Positions 17,051 through 26,322 are shown, counted from the first letter of the stretch. The stretch is 64,000 nucleotides of DNA from JAOUFP01 sp963801505 (GCA_963801505.1 CAWDEY010000016.1:186001-250000); one strand, 5' to 3'. Made by a program: numbers and translations. The notes: generated by a model not told the origin, from the sequence alone.

Positions 17051-17953
17051 ATGACGCAGGAATTGCCGCTCTGCATAGTAAGTTATCGAAGACAGGACTC
17101 GTGGCGGGCGGGAGTTGCGCGCGGCTATCACCTTCTGGATATTGCGGCTCTCATACCGCCAGCTCATGAGAGTCCGTCAACTGTGCGTACTCTTCTTGAA
17201 GCAGGAGCTGACGTCGTGGATAAGGTGTTACTGGGCGCCGAAAGAGCCTTTGCTGCGAAAAGTGAACATATGATTCCCTTGGAAAAAGTCGAACTCGGGC
17301 CGCCTGTTCCAGACCCGGACAAGATCATATGTTTAGGGCTCAATTACCATGAACACGCAAGGGAAGTACAGATGGATATCCCAAGAGTACCCACACTTTT
17401 CGCAAAATTCCGTAATTCCCTCTCCGGCCCGACCAGTCCCATTGTCCTGCCCAGGCTAAGTGCCCAAATAGACTACGAGGGAGAGTTAGTAATCGTTATC
17501 GGCCGACGTTGCAAGGACGTGTCAGAGGGGGAGGCGCTTTCTTTTGTGGCAGGCTACACAGTCATGAACGATGTAAGCGCCCGTGATCTACAATTTCAGA
17601 CCACTCAGTGGACAGCCGGAAAAACTCTTGATACGTTTGCTCCGATGGGCCCGGGGATAGTTCCAGCGTCCTTTATCGCTGATCCGCAGGCATTGCAGAT
17701 CGTGACCAAGGTCAATGGGGCTGTACTTCAGAGTGGAAATACCAGGGACATGATTTTCCCTGTGTACCGGACGATCTCTTTTCTCAGTTCATTAATGACC
17801 CTTGAGCCCGGCGACCTCATTTCCACAGGGACGCCTTCAGGTGTTGGCTTCAAGCGGAAACCTCCTGTTTATCTGAGGGGCGGCGACGTCGTCGAGGTCG
17901 AGATCAAAGGCATCGGCATGATACGCAATCCAGTTATATACACCTCCCCATAA
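17051..17953 (+). CDS. Fumarylacetoacetate hydrolase (FAH) family protein
   Basis: A 300-residue protein with the FAH fold in its C-terminal two thirds: DKIICLGLNYHEHAREV, IDYEGELVIVIG with the metal-binding Glu, GYTVMNDVSARDLQF, KTLDTFAPMGP and GDLISTGTPSGVGF. Members hydrolyse or decarboxylate acylpyruvates and related diketo acids with a divalent metal. The ATG at 17051 is preferred because the residues upstream do not fit the family and the extended -10 lies at 16999. No catabolic neighbours, so the substrate is open. Confidence 0.9.
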   Translation: MTQELPLCIVSYRRQDSWRAGVARGYHLLDIAALIPPAHESPSTVRTLLEAGADVVDKVLLGAERAFAAKSEHMIPLEKVELGPPVPDPDKIICLGLNYHEHAREVQMDIPRVPTLFAKFRNSLSGPTSPIVLPRLSAQIDYEGELVIVIGRRCKDVSEGEALSFVAGYTVMNDVSARDLQFQTTQWTAGKTLDTFAPMGPGIVPASFIADPQALQIVTKVNGAVLQSGNTRDMIFPVYRTISFLSSLMTLEPGDLISTGTPSGVGFKRKPPVYLRGGDVVEVEIKGIGMIRNPVIYTSP

Positions 17954-18426
17954 TGACTTATATATCAGCGGAAATCCGCGCTTTCTCAGGAACTGGATAA
18001 CTTTGTCTTCCTTCAAGCTGATCTCCTTAATCTATTCGATTGTATGCCTTAACCAGTTATTATCTGAATGGATAATGGGACTAATCCGATGTTGGTCCCC
18101 CTGATCCGAAAAATCAATGCCGCCTCCAATTCACCATTCTGAAAATTATGTGTGATAGTCAGCCAAGCTCGACATCCCCCTCGGTAGTTAAGTACCAATA
18201 ATAACTTACATTATTTTGAAGATTTTGAAAAGTACGGACTCCAACAGTACGGACTCCAAGGGGGACAGTAGAACCGCAAGAAATTGAAATCTTTGCGGAT
18301 TTCTGTGAGAAGCCCTCCCGAGCCTCACCCATCTCTTACGAGTCAGACTGGCCGCATCGTTTTTGTTGCTTTTTTTTGAAAAATGCCGTTAAATATTTAT
18401 TCATAATTTCAACTTAAAGGAAACCA
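17954..18426. other. Intergenic region with a short direct repeat
   Basis: About 470 bases without a supportable gene. Two copies of AGTACGGACTCCAA stand almost in tandem at 18231-18244 and 18246-18259, followed by GGGGGAC. Scattered GTCCCCCT-like words hint at an eroded insertion, but no transposase remnant can be read. Confidence 0.5.
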
Positions 18427-19581
18427 ATGGGACAGAAATTCAGGATAGAAAAAATTCATACGGAAATAGCCTCTAAATCCACAATTCAGAAGGCCTTTAG
18501 TTTTATCAAAACAACAGAACTTGAGCCGCCATATCTGCTTCTGGACAAGGCCAAAGTTAGGCAGAAGCTGACTTCCATAGGCAAAAACATACGAAACTCC
18601 GAGGTATATTACGCAGTAAAGGCAAATCCTGACATCGAGGTGCTCAGCCTCATAAATAGCATGAGTGTAGGTTTCGAGATCGCCTCTGAAGGTGAGCTTG
18701 CAATGTGTGTAAAATTAGGCGTCAGCAAAGAGAGGATCATAACCAGCAACCCGATAAAGTCCTTCAAGTTTCTGAGGATGGCTGCTGAATACGGGGTCAA
18801 TTATTTTGCCTTTGACTCTCCTGATGAAGTTAGGAAGCTCAGGGACTATTGCCCTGGCTCTAATGTATATGTAAGACTTGCGGTGCCTAATGAAGGAAGC
18901 GAATGGCCCCTAAGCAGAAAATTTTCTGTTGAGATAGATGCTGCCGAAGAGCTCCTGCTGTATGCGAAGAAGAAGGGGCTCAATCCTGTTGGCATTACCT
19001 TCCATGTTGGCTCTCAGTGCACGAACATGTACAACTGGAACTCCGCGTTGGATAAGGCAAAAATACTGTGGGACAGGGCTGAAAAAAGAGGGATACACCT
19101 TTCGCTTCTGGACATCGGTGGAGGATATCCGATCCGTTATACAAAAGATGTTGTAAACATTAATGCGATAAACAAAAATATAAATGCTCTCATATATGAA
19201 AAATTCCCCAAAAAGACAAGGATCCTTATAGAGCCCGGGAGGGCTGTTGTGGGCGACGCAGGGATTTTCGTGACAAAGGTAATCGGCAAGGCCAGAAGGG
19301 GTGATGAAAACTGGCTTTCCATTGATGTAGGTGTTTTCAATGGTCTCATGGAAAGTGTTGGAGGCATAAAATACAGCTATATAGTTGAAGGAGCAAAAGA
19401 AAAGAAACTCTGGACCCTGGCAGGCCCCAGTTGCGACAGTTTCGATGTCATTGACAAAGACATTATGCTTCCGGAGCCTGAAGTGGGCAATATCATATTG
19501 ATACTTTCCACCGGAGCATATACTATTTCCTATGCCTCTGAATTTAATGGTTTTTCGATCCCTAAGACCATTTTAATCTAG
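18427..19581 (+). CDS. Ornithine decarboxylase, fold-III PLP family
   Basis: A 384-residue alanine-racemase-fold decarboxylase of the eukaryote-like ODC/lysine-ornithine group. Lys65 in YYAVKANPD would bind PLP, HVGSQ and GGGYP follow in order, EPGRA binds the PLP phosphate, and Cys336 in GPSCDSFD is the catalytic Cys typical of ornithine decarboxylases rather than diaminopimelate decarboxylase. It would make putrescine. The next gene, 13 bases on, is spermidine synthase, which supports the assignment. S-adenosylmethionine decarboxylase is not in this window. Confidence 0.9.
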   Translation: MGQKFRIEKIHTEIASKSTIQKAFSFIKTTELEPPYLLLDKAKVRQKLTSIGKNIRNSEVYYAVKANPDIEVLSLINSMSVGFEIASEGELAMCVKLGVSKERIITSNPIKSFKFLRMAAEYGVNYFAFDSPDEVRKLRDYCPGSNVYVRLAVPNEGSEWPLSRKFSVEIDAAEELLLYAKKKGLNPVGITFHVGSQCTNMYNWNSALDKAKILWDRAEKRGIHLSLLDIGGGYPIRYTKDVVNINAINKNINALIYEKFPKKTRILIEPGRAVVGDAGIFVTKVIGKARRGDENWLSIDVGVFNGLMESVGGIKYSYIVEGAKEKKLWTLAGPSCDSFDVIDKDIMLPEPEVGNIILILSTGAYTISYASEFNGFSIPKTILI

Positions 19582-19594
19582 AAAGGATGACCAT

Positions 19595-20431
19595 TTGATC
19601 AGATTCTTTGAAAAAGACCCCTATGCGCCCATACAGTATTCCTATGAAGTAAGCAGTATCCTTCATAAAAGCAAAAGCCGCTACCAGGATATCATGGTGT
19701 TCGAAAACCCCTTTTTCGGCAGGATAATGGTCCTTGACGGGGTAGTCCAGATTACTGAGCGGGATGAATTCTTCTACCATGAGATGCTCACCCACGTGGT
19801 AATGAGCGCCCATCCCGGGCCAAAGAACGTCATTGTAATCGGCGGCGGCGATGGGGGTACAGTCCGTGAGGTGATCAAACATAAATCCGTTGAAAAAGTC
19901 TATTTCATAGAAATAGACGAAGAAGTCATTAACGTATCAAAAAAGTTTTTCCCCTTAGTTGCCTGCGGGATGGATGATAAACGCGTCAAGATAAAATGCA
20001 TGGACGGTGCTGACTTTGTTAAAGGCAGGAAGTCCGACATAGACATTGTCATTGTTGATTCTACGGATATTGTCGGGTTTGCAAAGAGCCTTTTTTCTGT
20101 GGAATTTTTTACCTCCATAAAAAACTGCCTGAGAGCAAACGGCATGTTCGTAACGCTTTCTGAATCACTCCATTTTCATAAGGATATCGTGATCGAGGTC
20201 CAGGAAACGATGAAATCAGTGTTTCCGGTTGTTGATCTTTATACTGCTCCGCTGGCAACATACGGGGGCAATTGGTGGACCTTTTCAGTCGCTTCCATGA
20301 AGCTTGATCCCAGAGAAATTCTCAAAACTGATACAATTGAGACCAAATACTACTGCCGCGATATCCATAGAAATTCCTTTTTACCAAAAGATATGTACTC
20401 AAAACTTTTAGACAGAAAACTCGCCTGGTGA
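19595..20431 (+). CDS. speE: Spermidine synthase (polyamine aminopropyltransferase)
   Basis: A 278-residue enzyme that transfers an aminopropyl group from decarboxylated SAM to putrescine. Seen motifs: VLDGVVQITERDEFFYHEML, the nucleotide loop GGGDGGTVREV, IEIDEEV and VDSTD with the catalytic Asp. It starts at TTG 19595: the only nearby ATG (19587) meets a stop after three codons, and AAAGGA is correctly spaced for the TTG. Together with the ornithine decarboxylase gene it forms a short polyamine operon. Confidence 0.94.
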   Translation: MIRFFEKDPYAPIQYSYEVSSILHKSKSRYQDIMVFENPFFGRIMVLDGVVQITERDEFFYHEMLTHVVMSAHPGPKNVIVIGGGDGGTVREVIKHKSVEKVYFIEIDEEVINVSKKFFPLVACGMDDKRVKIKCMDGADFVKGRKSDIDIVIVDSTDIVGFAKSLFSVEFFTSIKNCLRANGMFVTLSESLHFHKDIVIEVQETMKSVFPVVDLYTAPLATYGGNWWTFSVASMKLDPREILKTDTIETKYYCRDIHRNSFLPKDMYSKLLDRKLAW

Positions 20432-20608
20432 CCGGTTGCATAACTGCTCAGGTATACAGACTGACGGTGGAAGGCTTTTAGGTGCACGCACAGATACCTC
20501 GGATATTTGAGATGGAATGGGAAGCTCCGGCAACTTATTTATATGTTTCCGCCTAAGCCCTTTGACCCCATTTCCCCTGCCAGCACTACAATATAAACCT
20601 GACATCTC

Positions 20609-20637
20609 TTGACAGTGGAAATGGATAACTGGTAAAT
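20609..20637 (+). promoter_or_regulatory. Heat-shock operon promoter
   Basis: TTGACA at 20609-20614 with a weak -10 (GTAAAT/TAAATT) 17-18 bases on. The transcript would start inside or just before the CIRCE element, so bound HrcA would block it. Confidence 0.5.
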
Positions 20638-20639
20638 TA

Positions 20640-20666
20640 TTAGCACTCGCACATGGAGAGTGCTAA
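20640..20666 (+). promoter_or_regulatory. CIRCE operator
   Basis: Perfect inverted repeat TTAGCACTC-N9-GAGTGCTAA, the HrcA binding site. It ends two bases before the hrcA ATG and contains the Shine-Dalgarno GGAGAG, so it can act on DNA and possibly on the mRNA leader. Confidence 0.98.
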
Positions 20667-20668
20667 AC

Positions 20669-21688
20669 ATGTTAGATGAGAGAAGCAAGAAAATTTTACA
20701 AGCTGTTATACAGTGTTACATCAACACGCCGGGACCTGTTGGTTCAAGGGTTGTATCAAAGAAATACCATTTCGGTTTTTCTCCTGCGACCATAAGGAAT
20801 ATAATGTCAGATCTGGAAGAAATGGGTTATTTGCGTCAGCCTCATACCTCTGCCGGAAGGGTCCCGACTGACAGCGGATACCGTTTCTACGTTGATTCCC
20901 TGTATGCTGAAAGACAGCAGATCAATTATTCCCTGGCAGCAGAACTCAATAAGAAATTCGAAGTTATACAAAAGGACATTAATTCATTTCTTGACGACGC
21001 ATCAAAAATGCTTTCAGAACTTTCGCACTATATAGGGATCACGATGGCGCCCAATACAAGCATGACAACCCTGGGCAAGATTGAGCTTTTTAAATACAGA
21101 GATGACCAGCTTGCAGTAATATTGTTTACTGACGAAGGCATAATCAAAAACAAGATTGTTCCTGTAGACCCTGAGATCTCTCAAAAAGAGCTTAACCTTA
21201 TTGCTGAATATATCAACTCACGTTTTAAAGGCCAGTCCCTTGATGAAATAAAGAGACTCATATTAAAGGAAATGACCAGAGAAAGGGTCCTCTGCGACAG
21301 CCTGATTTCCGAGGCCATAAGGATCTGCAGGACCGCCTTTTCCGCGGCCCCCGGGAATATTTACATCTCCGGATTGTCCGAGGTATTGAGACTTCCGGAA
21401 TTCTGCGACATTAACCGAATAAGAGAATTACTGCAGACACTCGAAGCCAAACATATTATCGTAAACCTCCTTGATAACATCGCGGACTCTGAAGGCACAC
21501 AGGTCATCATAGGCGCTGAAAATCTGCTTGATGAGATGAAACAATTCAGTCTGGTTGCAGCCACATACAAGGAAGGGAACCGACCTATTGGTACAGTTGC
21601 GATAATCGGACCTAAGAGAATGAATTATCAGGAGGCGATTTCTATCGTTGACTCTACGGCTCAATTTATCACGAAATTATTGTCCTGA
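20669..21688 (+). CDS. hrcA: Heat-inducible transcription repressor HrcA
   Basis: A 339-residue repressor that binds CIRCE with help from GroEL in known systems. The N-terminal winged helix is clear (GPVGSRVVSKKYHFGFSPAT, IRNIMSDLEEMGYL, PHTSAGRVPTDSGYRFYV), followed by the dimer and GAF-like parts ending IIGPKRMNYQEAISIVD. The ATG at 20669 is chosen; an in-frame GTG at 20660 lies within the CIRCE repeat. It heads the hrcA-grpE-dnaK-dnaJ-rsmE order and is therefore self-regulated. Confidence 0.96.
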   Translation: MLDERSKKILQAVIQCYINTPGPVGSRVVSKKYHFGFSPATIRNIMSDLEEMGYLRQPHTSAGRVPTDSGYRFYVDSLYAERQQINYSLAAELNKKFEVIQKDINSFLDDASKMLSELSHYIGITMAPNTSMTTLGKIELFKYRDDQLAVILFTDEGIIKNKIVPVDPEISQKELNLIAEYINSRFKGQSLDEIKRLILKEMTRERVLCDSLISEAIRICRTAFSAAPGNIYISGLSEVLRLPEFCDINRIRELLQTLEAKHIIVNLLDNIADSEGTQVIIGAENLLDEMKQFSLVAATYKEGNRPIGTVAIIGPKRMNYQEAISIVDSTAQFITKLLS

Positions 21689-21707
21689 AGAAACGGAAAG
21701 GTGAACA

Positions 21708-22322
21708 TTGAAAGAACAAGATATGAATGAAAACAATACCGAAACCCAGCCCTCAGGCTCTGGTGAAACTGAAGGATTGCAGGCCCGGGAAAATGCCGTA
21801 ATTGAAGAGCTTAACAATAAGTACATGAGACTTTATGCGGAATTTGATAACTATAAAAAAAGGGTAAATAAGGACAAAGAGGAACTGATAAAATACGGCA
21901 ACGAATCCCTTATTTATGAATTACTTCCGGTCATAGACAGTCTTGAACTTGCACTGAAGCACGCACAGGAAGAATCTCAAGCCGGAATTGTACAGGGCGT
22001 TGAGATGACTCTTAAGGAGCTTCAAAGGACCCTTGAAAAGTTCGGGGTATCGAGGATCGGAGCTGCGGGAAAGAAGTTTGACCCTTCCATACATCATGCT
22101 ATGATACAGGTAGAGAGGGAAGATCTGGATGAAAAGATGGTTGCCGAAGAGATGCGGACCGGATATCTTTACCGTGACAAGGTACTGCGTCCTTCGCTTG
22201 TTGCTGTCTCGATAAAACAACAAAAAAATTCTGAAAAAAAAGAAATGGAAGCACATGCTGAAACTGAGAATACGCCTGAGGCGATTAAAATCAATATTAA
22301 TGGGAAGATAGAGGAGGATTAA
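21708..22322 (+). CDS. grpE: GrpE nucleotide exchange factor
   Basis: A 204-residue cochaperone that releases ADP from DnaK. An acidic, disordered start is followed by the long coiled coil (NKYMRLYAEFDNYKKRVNKD) and the C-terminal beta wing (GVSRIGAAGKKFDPSIHHAM, GYLYRDKVLRPSLVAVS). TTG at 21708 is preferred for its upstream AAAGGTG; ATG at 21723 is possible. A charged tail after VSIKQQ extends about 35 residues beyond the usual end. Transcribed with hrcA and dnaK. Confidence 0.94.
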   Translation: MKEQDMNENNTETQPSGSGETEGLQARENAVIEELNNKYMRLYAEFDNYKKRVNKDKEELIKYGNESLIYELLPVIDSLELALKHAQEESQAGIVQGVEMTLKELQRTLEKFGVSRIGAAGKKFDPSIHHAMIQVEREDLDEKMVAEEMRTGYLYRDKVLRPSLVAVSIKQQKNSEKKEMEAHAETENTPEAIKININGKIEED

Positions 22323-22327
22323 GAAAG

Positions 22328-24241
22328 ATGGGTAAAGCAATTGGCATAGACCTTGGAACAACAAACTCGGTAGTTGCCGTAGTGCAGGGCGGCGAACCCG
22401 TAGTCATACCGAACCAGGAAGGAAACAGGACAACGCCATCTGTAGTAGCAATTACAGACAAGGGTGAAAGACTGGTCGGACAGATCGCAAAAAGACAGTC
22501 TATCACAAACCCTGAAAATACTATTTTTTCGATAAAAAGACTTATGGGGAGAAAATATCAATCTCCGGAAGTTGATCACGCCAAGCAAAGACTCCCCTAT
22601 AAGATTGTTGAAGCATCAAACGGAGATGCCCATGTTGAGATATCCGGCAAGAAATACTCTCCACCTGAAGTTTCTGCCATGATCCTTCAGAAACTGAAGC
22701 AGGCTGCTGAAGATTATCTGGGAGAGAAAGTCACGGAGGCTGTAATAACCGTGCCCGCGTACTTTGATGACAGCCAGAGGCAGGCGACAAAAGATGCGGG
22801 AAAAATTGCTGGGCTCAACGTGCTTAGAATCATCAATGAACCAACCGCAGCCGCCCTTGCATACGGGATGGACAAGAAGAAGGAAGAAAAAATAGCAGTT
22901 TACGACCTCGGAGGCGGGACCTTCGATATTTCAATACTGGAAATAGGTGAAGGCGTAATAGAAGTCAAGTCAACAAATGGTGATACCTTCCTCGGCGGAG
23001 ATGATTTTGACCTGAGAATACTTGACTGGATAGTCGGGGAATTCAAGAAGGAACAGGGTATTGATCTGAAGAGTGATAAAATGGCCCTCCAGAGATTAAA
23101 AGAAGCTGCGGAAAGGGCCAAGATCGAACTTTCGACCGCAACAGAAACAGAAATCAATCTGCCTTTTATTACAGCAGACGCAACAGGTCCTAAACATTTG
23201 CTGATGAAGATTTCACGCTCAAAACTCGAACAGCTTGTCGGTGATCTTGTTGAAAAAACGACCGGGCCGTGCAAGAACGCCCTTTCCGACGCAAATCTGT
23301 CTCAAACAAACATCGATGAGGTGCTTTTGGTTGGAGGACAAACGAGAACGCCAAAGGTACAGCAGACAGTTCAGACCTACTTTGGAAAAGAGCCTAACCG
23401 GACCGTTAATCCGGACGAGGTCGTAGCAGTCGGGGCTGCGATTCAGGCGGCAGTACTTAAAGGGGATGTTAAAGAAGTCCTGCTCCTTGATGTAACACCT
23501 CTATCGCTCGGGATCGAGACTCTCGGCGGCATTTTCACAAAAATAATAGAAAGAAATACAACGATTCCTACAAAGAAGAGCCAGACTTTCTCTACGGCGT
23601 CCGATAGCCAGCCGGCGGTTACCATCAAGATCTGTCAGGGCGAAAGGGAAATGGCGGCAGACAACAAATTGCTCGGAAATTTTGAACTCATAGGTATCCC
23701 TCCTGCGCCAAGGGGAGTTCCCCAGATAGAGGTCTCATTTGATATTGACGCAAACGGTATCCTCCATGTATCGGCTAAAGACCTCGGAACGAACAAGGAA
23801 CAGTCCATACGGATAACAGCTACAAGCGGTCTATCTGAAGATGAAATCAAAAAAATGGTGCGCGACGCTGATGCGCACAGCGCCGAAGACCACAAGAGAA
23901 AAGAACTGGTTGAGGCAAAAAACAATGCCGATTCACTTGTGTATTCAGTTGAAAAGTCCCTCAAGGACTATTCCGACAAGGTCACTGCTGATGAAAAAAG
24001 GGACATAGAAGAGGCCCTTGAAAATTGCAGGAAGGTAAAGGACTCCAGCAGCGATGCGGCTGAAATAAAAACTGCAATTGATAAACTGACCACTGCTTCC
24101 CATAAGCTGGCTGAACACATATATAAGACCGCAGGTGCCCATTCTGAAGGGGCGGCAGGCGCGGAACAAAGCGCCAAAAAGGAAGGCGAGGAAGAAGTTG
24201 TAGAAGCAGAGTTTGAGGACGTCGACAAAGACAAGAAATAA
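22328..24241 (+). CDS. dnaK: Chaperone DnaK (Hsp70)
   Basis: A 637-residue Hsp70. ATPase domain motifs: GIDLGTTNSVVAV, the phosphate-2 loop IAVYDLGGGTFDISIL, and EVLLVGGQTRTPKVQ. Interdomain linker EVLLLDVTPLSLGIET leads to the substrate-binding domain and helical lid, and the tail ends in acidic residues typical of bacterial DnaK (VEAEFEDVDKDKK). AGGAGG lies just before the ATG. Works with GrpE and DnaJ encoded on either side. Confidence 0.98.
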   Translation: MGKAIGIDLGTTNSVVAVVQGGEPVVIPNQEGNRTTPSVVAITDKGERLVGQIAKRQSITNPENTIFSIKRLMGRKYQSPEVDHAKQRLPYKIVEASNGDAHVEISGKKYSPPEVSAMILQKLKQAAEDYLGEKVTEAVITVPAYFDDSQRQATKDAGKIAGLNVLRIINEPTAAALAYGMDKKKEEKIAVYDLGGGTFDISILEIGEGVIEVKSTNGDTFLGGDDFDLRILDWIVGEFKKEQGIDLKSDKMALQRLKEAAERAKIELSTATETEINLPFITADATGPKHLLMKISRSKLEQLVGDLVEKTTGPCKNALSDANLSQTNIDEVLLVGGQTRTPKVQQTVQTYFGKEPNRTVNPDEVVAVGAAIQAAVLKGDVKEVLLLDVTPLSLGIETLGGIFTKIIERNTTIPTKKSQTFSTASDSQPAVTIKICQGEREMAADNKLLGNFELIGIPPAPRGVPQIEVSFDIDANGILHVSAKDLGTNKEQSIRITATSGLSEDEIKKMVRDADAHSAEDHKRKELVEAKNNADSLVYSVEKSLKDYSDKVTADEKRDIEEALENCRKVKDSSSDAAEIKTAIDKLTTASHKLAEHIYKTAGAHSEGAAGAEQSAKKEGEEEVVEAEFEDVDKDKK

Positions 24242-24271
24242 AAACAAACAGTTCCATAAATCCGTTCAGTA

Positions 24272-24322
24272 TATAATCCCCCTTTTCTTCTTTCAAAGAG
24301 GAATGGGGGATTATAATATTTT
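24272..24322 (+). terminator. Hairpin between dnaK and dnaJ
   Basis: TATAATCCCCC (24272-24282) and GGGGGATTATA (24305-24315) are perfect inverted copies, with extra pairing inside, followed by a T-rich stretch. It may reduce read-through into dnaJ or protect the upstream mRNA. Confidence 0.6.
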
Positions 24323-24343
24323 TATATGCAAGGAAACTAATAC

Positions 24344-25438
24344 ATGAAAGATTATTACGACATACTCGGCGTCTCCAGGGAGGCCACTGCTGATGACTTA
24401 AAAAAAGCCTTCAGACAGCTTGCAATGAAATATCACCCTGACAGAAATCCTGACAACAAGGAATCTGAAGAGAAGTTCAAAGAGATCAACGAGGCATATT
24501 CCTGCCTGAGCGATTCTCAAAAACGTGCCCATTATGACAGGTTCGGGACTGCAGAAGGTATGGGTGGAGGAGGTTATGCAGGCGCAGGCTTTGGAGATAT
24601 TTTTGGAGATATTTTTGGAGATATTTTCGGAGATTTTGGCGGTACGAGAAGACAAAGGCCTGCAAAAGGCGCTGATCTCAGATATGACCTTGGCATATCA
24701 CTCTCAGAAGCAGTATTCGGGACTGAAAAAACACTGGATTTTCCAAAATGGGAAACCTGCGGGGATTGCAGAGGGAATGGTTCCGAACCTGGCAAGACCC
24801 CGGAGACCTGCCCTACCTGCAAAGGTACGGGACAAATCCGTTTTCAACAGGGTTTCTTCAGTGTTTCACGGTCCTGCAGTAAATGCCAGGGGGCAGGGGT
24901 AAAAATAACTCACCCATGCAAAAGATGCAAAGGGGCCGGGAGAGTCCAGGAACATAAAAGTATTTCCCTGAAAATTCCTGCGGGAGTAGACTCAGGCTCG
25001 AGGCTCAGAATAAGCGGGGAGGGAGAGCCCGGTGAATACGGCGGCCCACATGGTGACCTCTATGTTATCTTGAACGTTGAAGAGCACCCTTTCTTCAAAA
25101 GAGAAGGGACTGAAATATTCTGCGATGTGCCGGTATCTTTCCCACAGGCGGCCCTCGGGACGGAGATTGAAGTTCCGACTATCGATGGCACTACAAAACT
25201 GAAGATACCATCAGGCACTCAGTCAGGCAGGCTTTTCACCATCAAAGGCAAAGGAGCTCCACGTGTTGGGAGTCACCATAGGGGCAATCAAATCGTAAGA
25301 ATATATGTCGAGGTACCTACTAAGTTAACACACAGACAAAAAGAACTCTTGGAAGAATTTTCATCCATAAATGGTGATGAGGTAAGCAAGAGCTTCAGGG
25401 AAAAACTGAAACATCTTTTTACCGGCGTTGAGAGCTGA
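24344..25438 (+). CDS. dnaJ: Chaperone DnaJ (Hsp40)
   Basis: A 364-residue type I J-protein. J domain with HPD in YHPDRNPDN (about residue 31), a short Gly/Phe region containing a repeated FGDI unit, then four zinc-binding repeats (CGDCRGNG, CPTCKGTG, CSKCQGAG, CKRCKGAG) and the C-terminal substrate-binding domains. Stimulates the ATPase of DnaK. The Gly/Phe linker is encoded by three near-identical 12-base units (24590-24625), an unusual local duplication. Confidence 0.97.
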   Translation: MKDYYDILGVSREATADDLKKAFRQLAMKYHPDRNPDNKESEEKFKEINEAYSCLSDSQKRAHYDRFGTAEGMGGGGYAGAGFGDIFGDIFGDIFGDFGGTRRQRPAKGADLRYDLGISLSEAVFGTEKTLDFPKWETCGDCRGNGSEPGKTPETCPTCKGTGQIRFQQGFFSVSRSCSKCQGAGVKITHPCKRCKGAGRVQEHKSISLKIPAGVDSGSRLRISGEGEPGEYGGPHGDLYVILNVEEHPFFKREGTEIFCDVPVSFPQAALGTEIEVPTIDGTTKLKIPSGTQSGRLFTIKGKGAPRVGSHHRGNQIVRIYVEVPTKLTHRQKELLEEFSSINGDEVSKSFREKLKHLFTGVES

Positions 25439-25479
25439 ATTTCAAAATGTCTCCTCACATTCAGTCTGATTTATAATAA

Positions 25480-26223
25480 ATGCATAGGATATTTCTCCAT
25501 GAATTGGCTCCGCTGACTCAACCTTTTGTGATCAGAGATGAAAAAGCGCATTACCTGTTTTCAGTTCTCCGGTGCAAAACAGGTGAGCGCCTCATTGTAA
25601 CAGATGAAAAAGGCTGTTCATACACCGCTGAAATTCTCTTGGCGACGAAAAAAGAAGTAGCTATAAACATTACCGGTGATTATATTTTGGACACAGAATC
25701 CAGTCTGGATATAATCCTGGTCCAGGGCCTTCTTAAAGGCGAAAAAATGGATTTCGTAATCCAGAAGACAACAGAACTTGGAGTAAGCGCCATTATCCCG
25801 GTAATCACGGAAAGAAGTCAGCTCAGGAAGACCAGAAAACACCCCCGATGGAAAAAAATTGCCGAGGAGGCCTCAAGGCAGTCAGGAAGGACTAAGGTCC
25901 CTGAAATATTGGAAACCTGTTCATTTAAGGACATCTTCGATATTCCGGTTTTGATTTCAGGAAAAGGCATTATTTTCTGGGAACAAAGGGGAGAGAAACT
26001 TCCTGCCGTCGCAAGCAGGCTTTCAGCTGCAGATAAGATAATCCTGATTATCGGCCCAGAGGGCGGGTTTTCCGAAGAGGAAGTATTCCTGGCATCAGAG
26101 AAAGGCTTCTTTACAGCTACACTCGGAAGCAGGATACTAAGGGCTGAGACAGCATCGATTGCAGCTGTCGCTATCATTCAATTTGCATTAGGGGACCTGG
26201 GTGTAACCGGCATTGAAAATTGA
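25480..26223 (+). CDS. rsmE: 16S rRNA (uracil-1498-N3)-methyltransferase RsmE
   Basis: A 247-residue SPOUT methyltransferase that modifies U1498 of 16S rRNA. An N-terminal PUA-like part (HYLFSVLRCKTGERL) is followed by the knotted domain with QKTTELGVSAIIPVITERS, EEASRQSGRTKVPEI, IIGPEGGFSEEE and LGSRILRAETASIAAV, the cofactor-binding knot. Commonly follows dnaJ in bacterial operons, as here with a 41-base gap. Confidence 0.95.
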   Translation: MHRIFLHELAPLTQPFVIRDEKAHYLFSVLRCKTGERLIVTDEKGCSYTAEILLATKKEVAINITGDYILDTESSLDIILVQGLLKGEKMDFVIQKTTELGVSAIIPVITERSQLRKTRKHPRWKKIAEEASRQSGRTKVPEILETCSFKDIFDIPVLISGKGIIFWEQRGEKLPAVASRLSAADKIILIIGPEGGFSEEEVFLASEKGFFTATLGSRILRAETASIAAVAIIQFALGDLGVTGIEN

Positions 26224-26258
26224 TCCTCCACCGGCGTCCAATTTTAACCACACCTCAG

Positions 26259-26285
26259 AGGGCGTCCGCCCTTCCTCCCTTTTGT
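26259..26285 (+). terminator. Weak hairpin after rsmE
   Basis: AGGGC-GTCC-GCCCT followed by TCCTCCCTTTTG. A short stem and imperfect T run make it only a possible terminator. Confidence 0.3.
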
Positions 26286-26322
26286 TGCAAAAGACCCCAC
26301 ATATATGGAAAATGATAGTGTT

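Noticed and set aside
17954..18426. Transposase remnant
   Set aside because: Only short repeat words; no frame with transposase motifs on either strand.
20432..20608. Possible structured RNA before the heat-shock operon
   Set aside because: Some short complementary words are present but no known RNA consensus could be recognised.
20660..20668. GTG start for hrcA three codons upstream
   Set aside because: It lies inside the CIRCE repeat and the Shine-Dalgarno; ATG at 20669 fits better.
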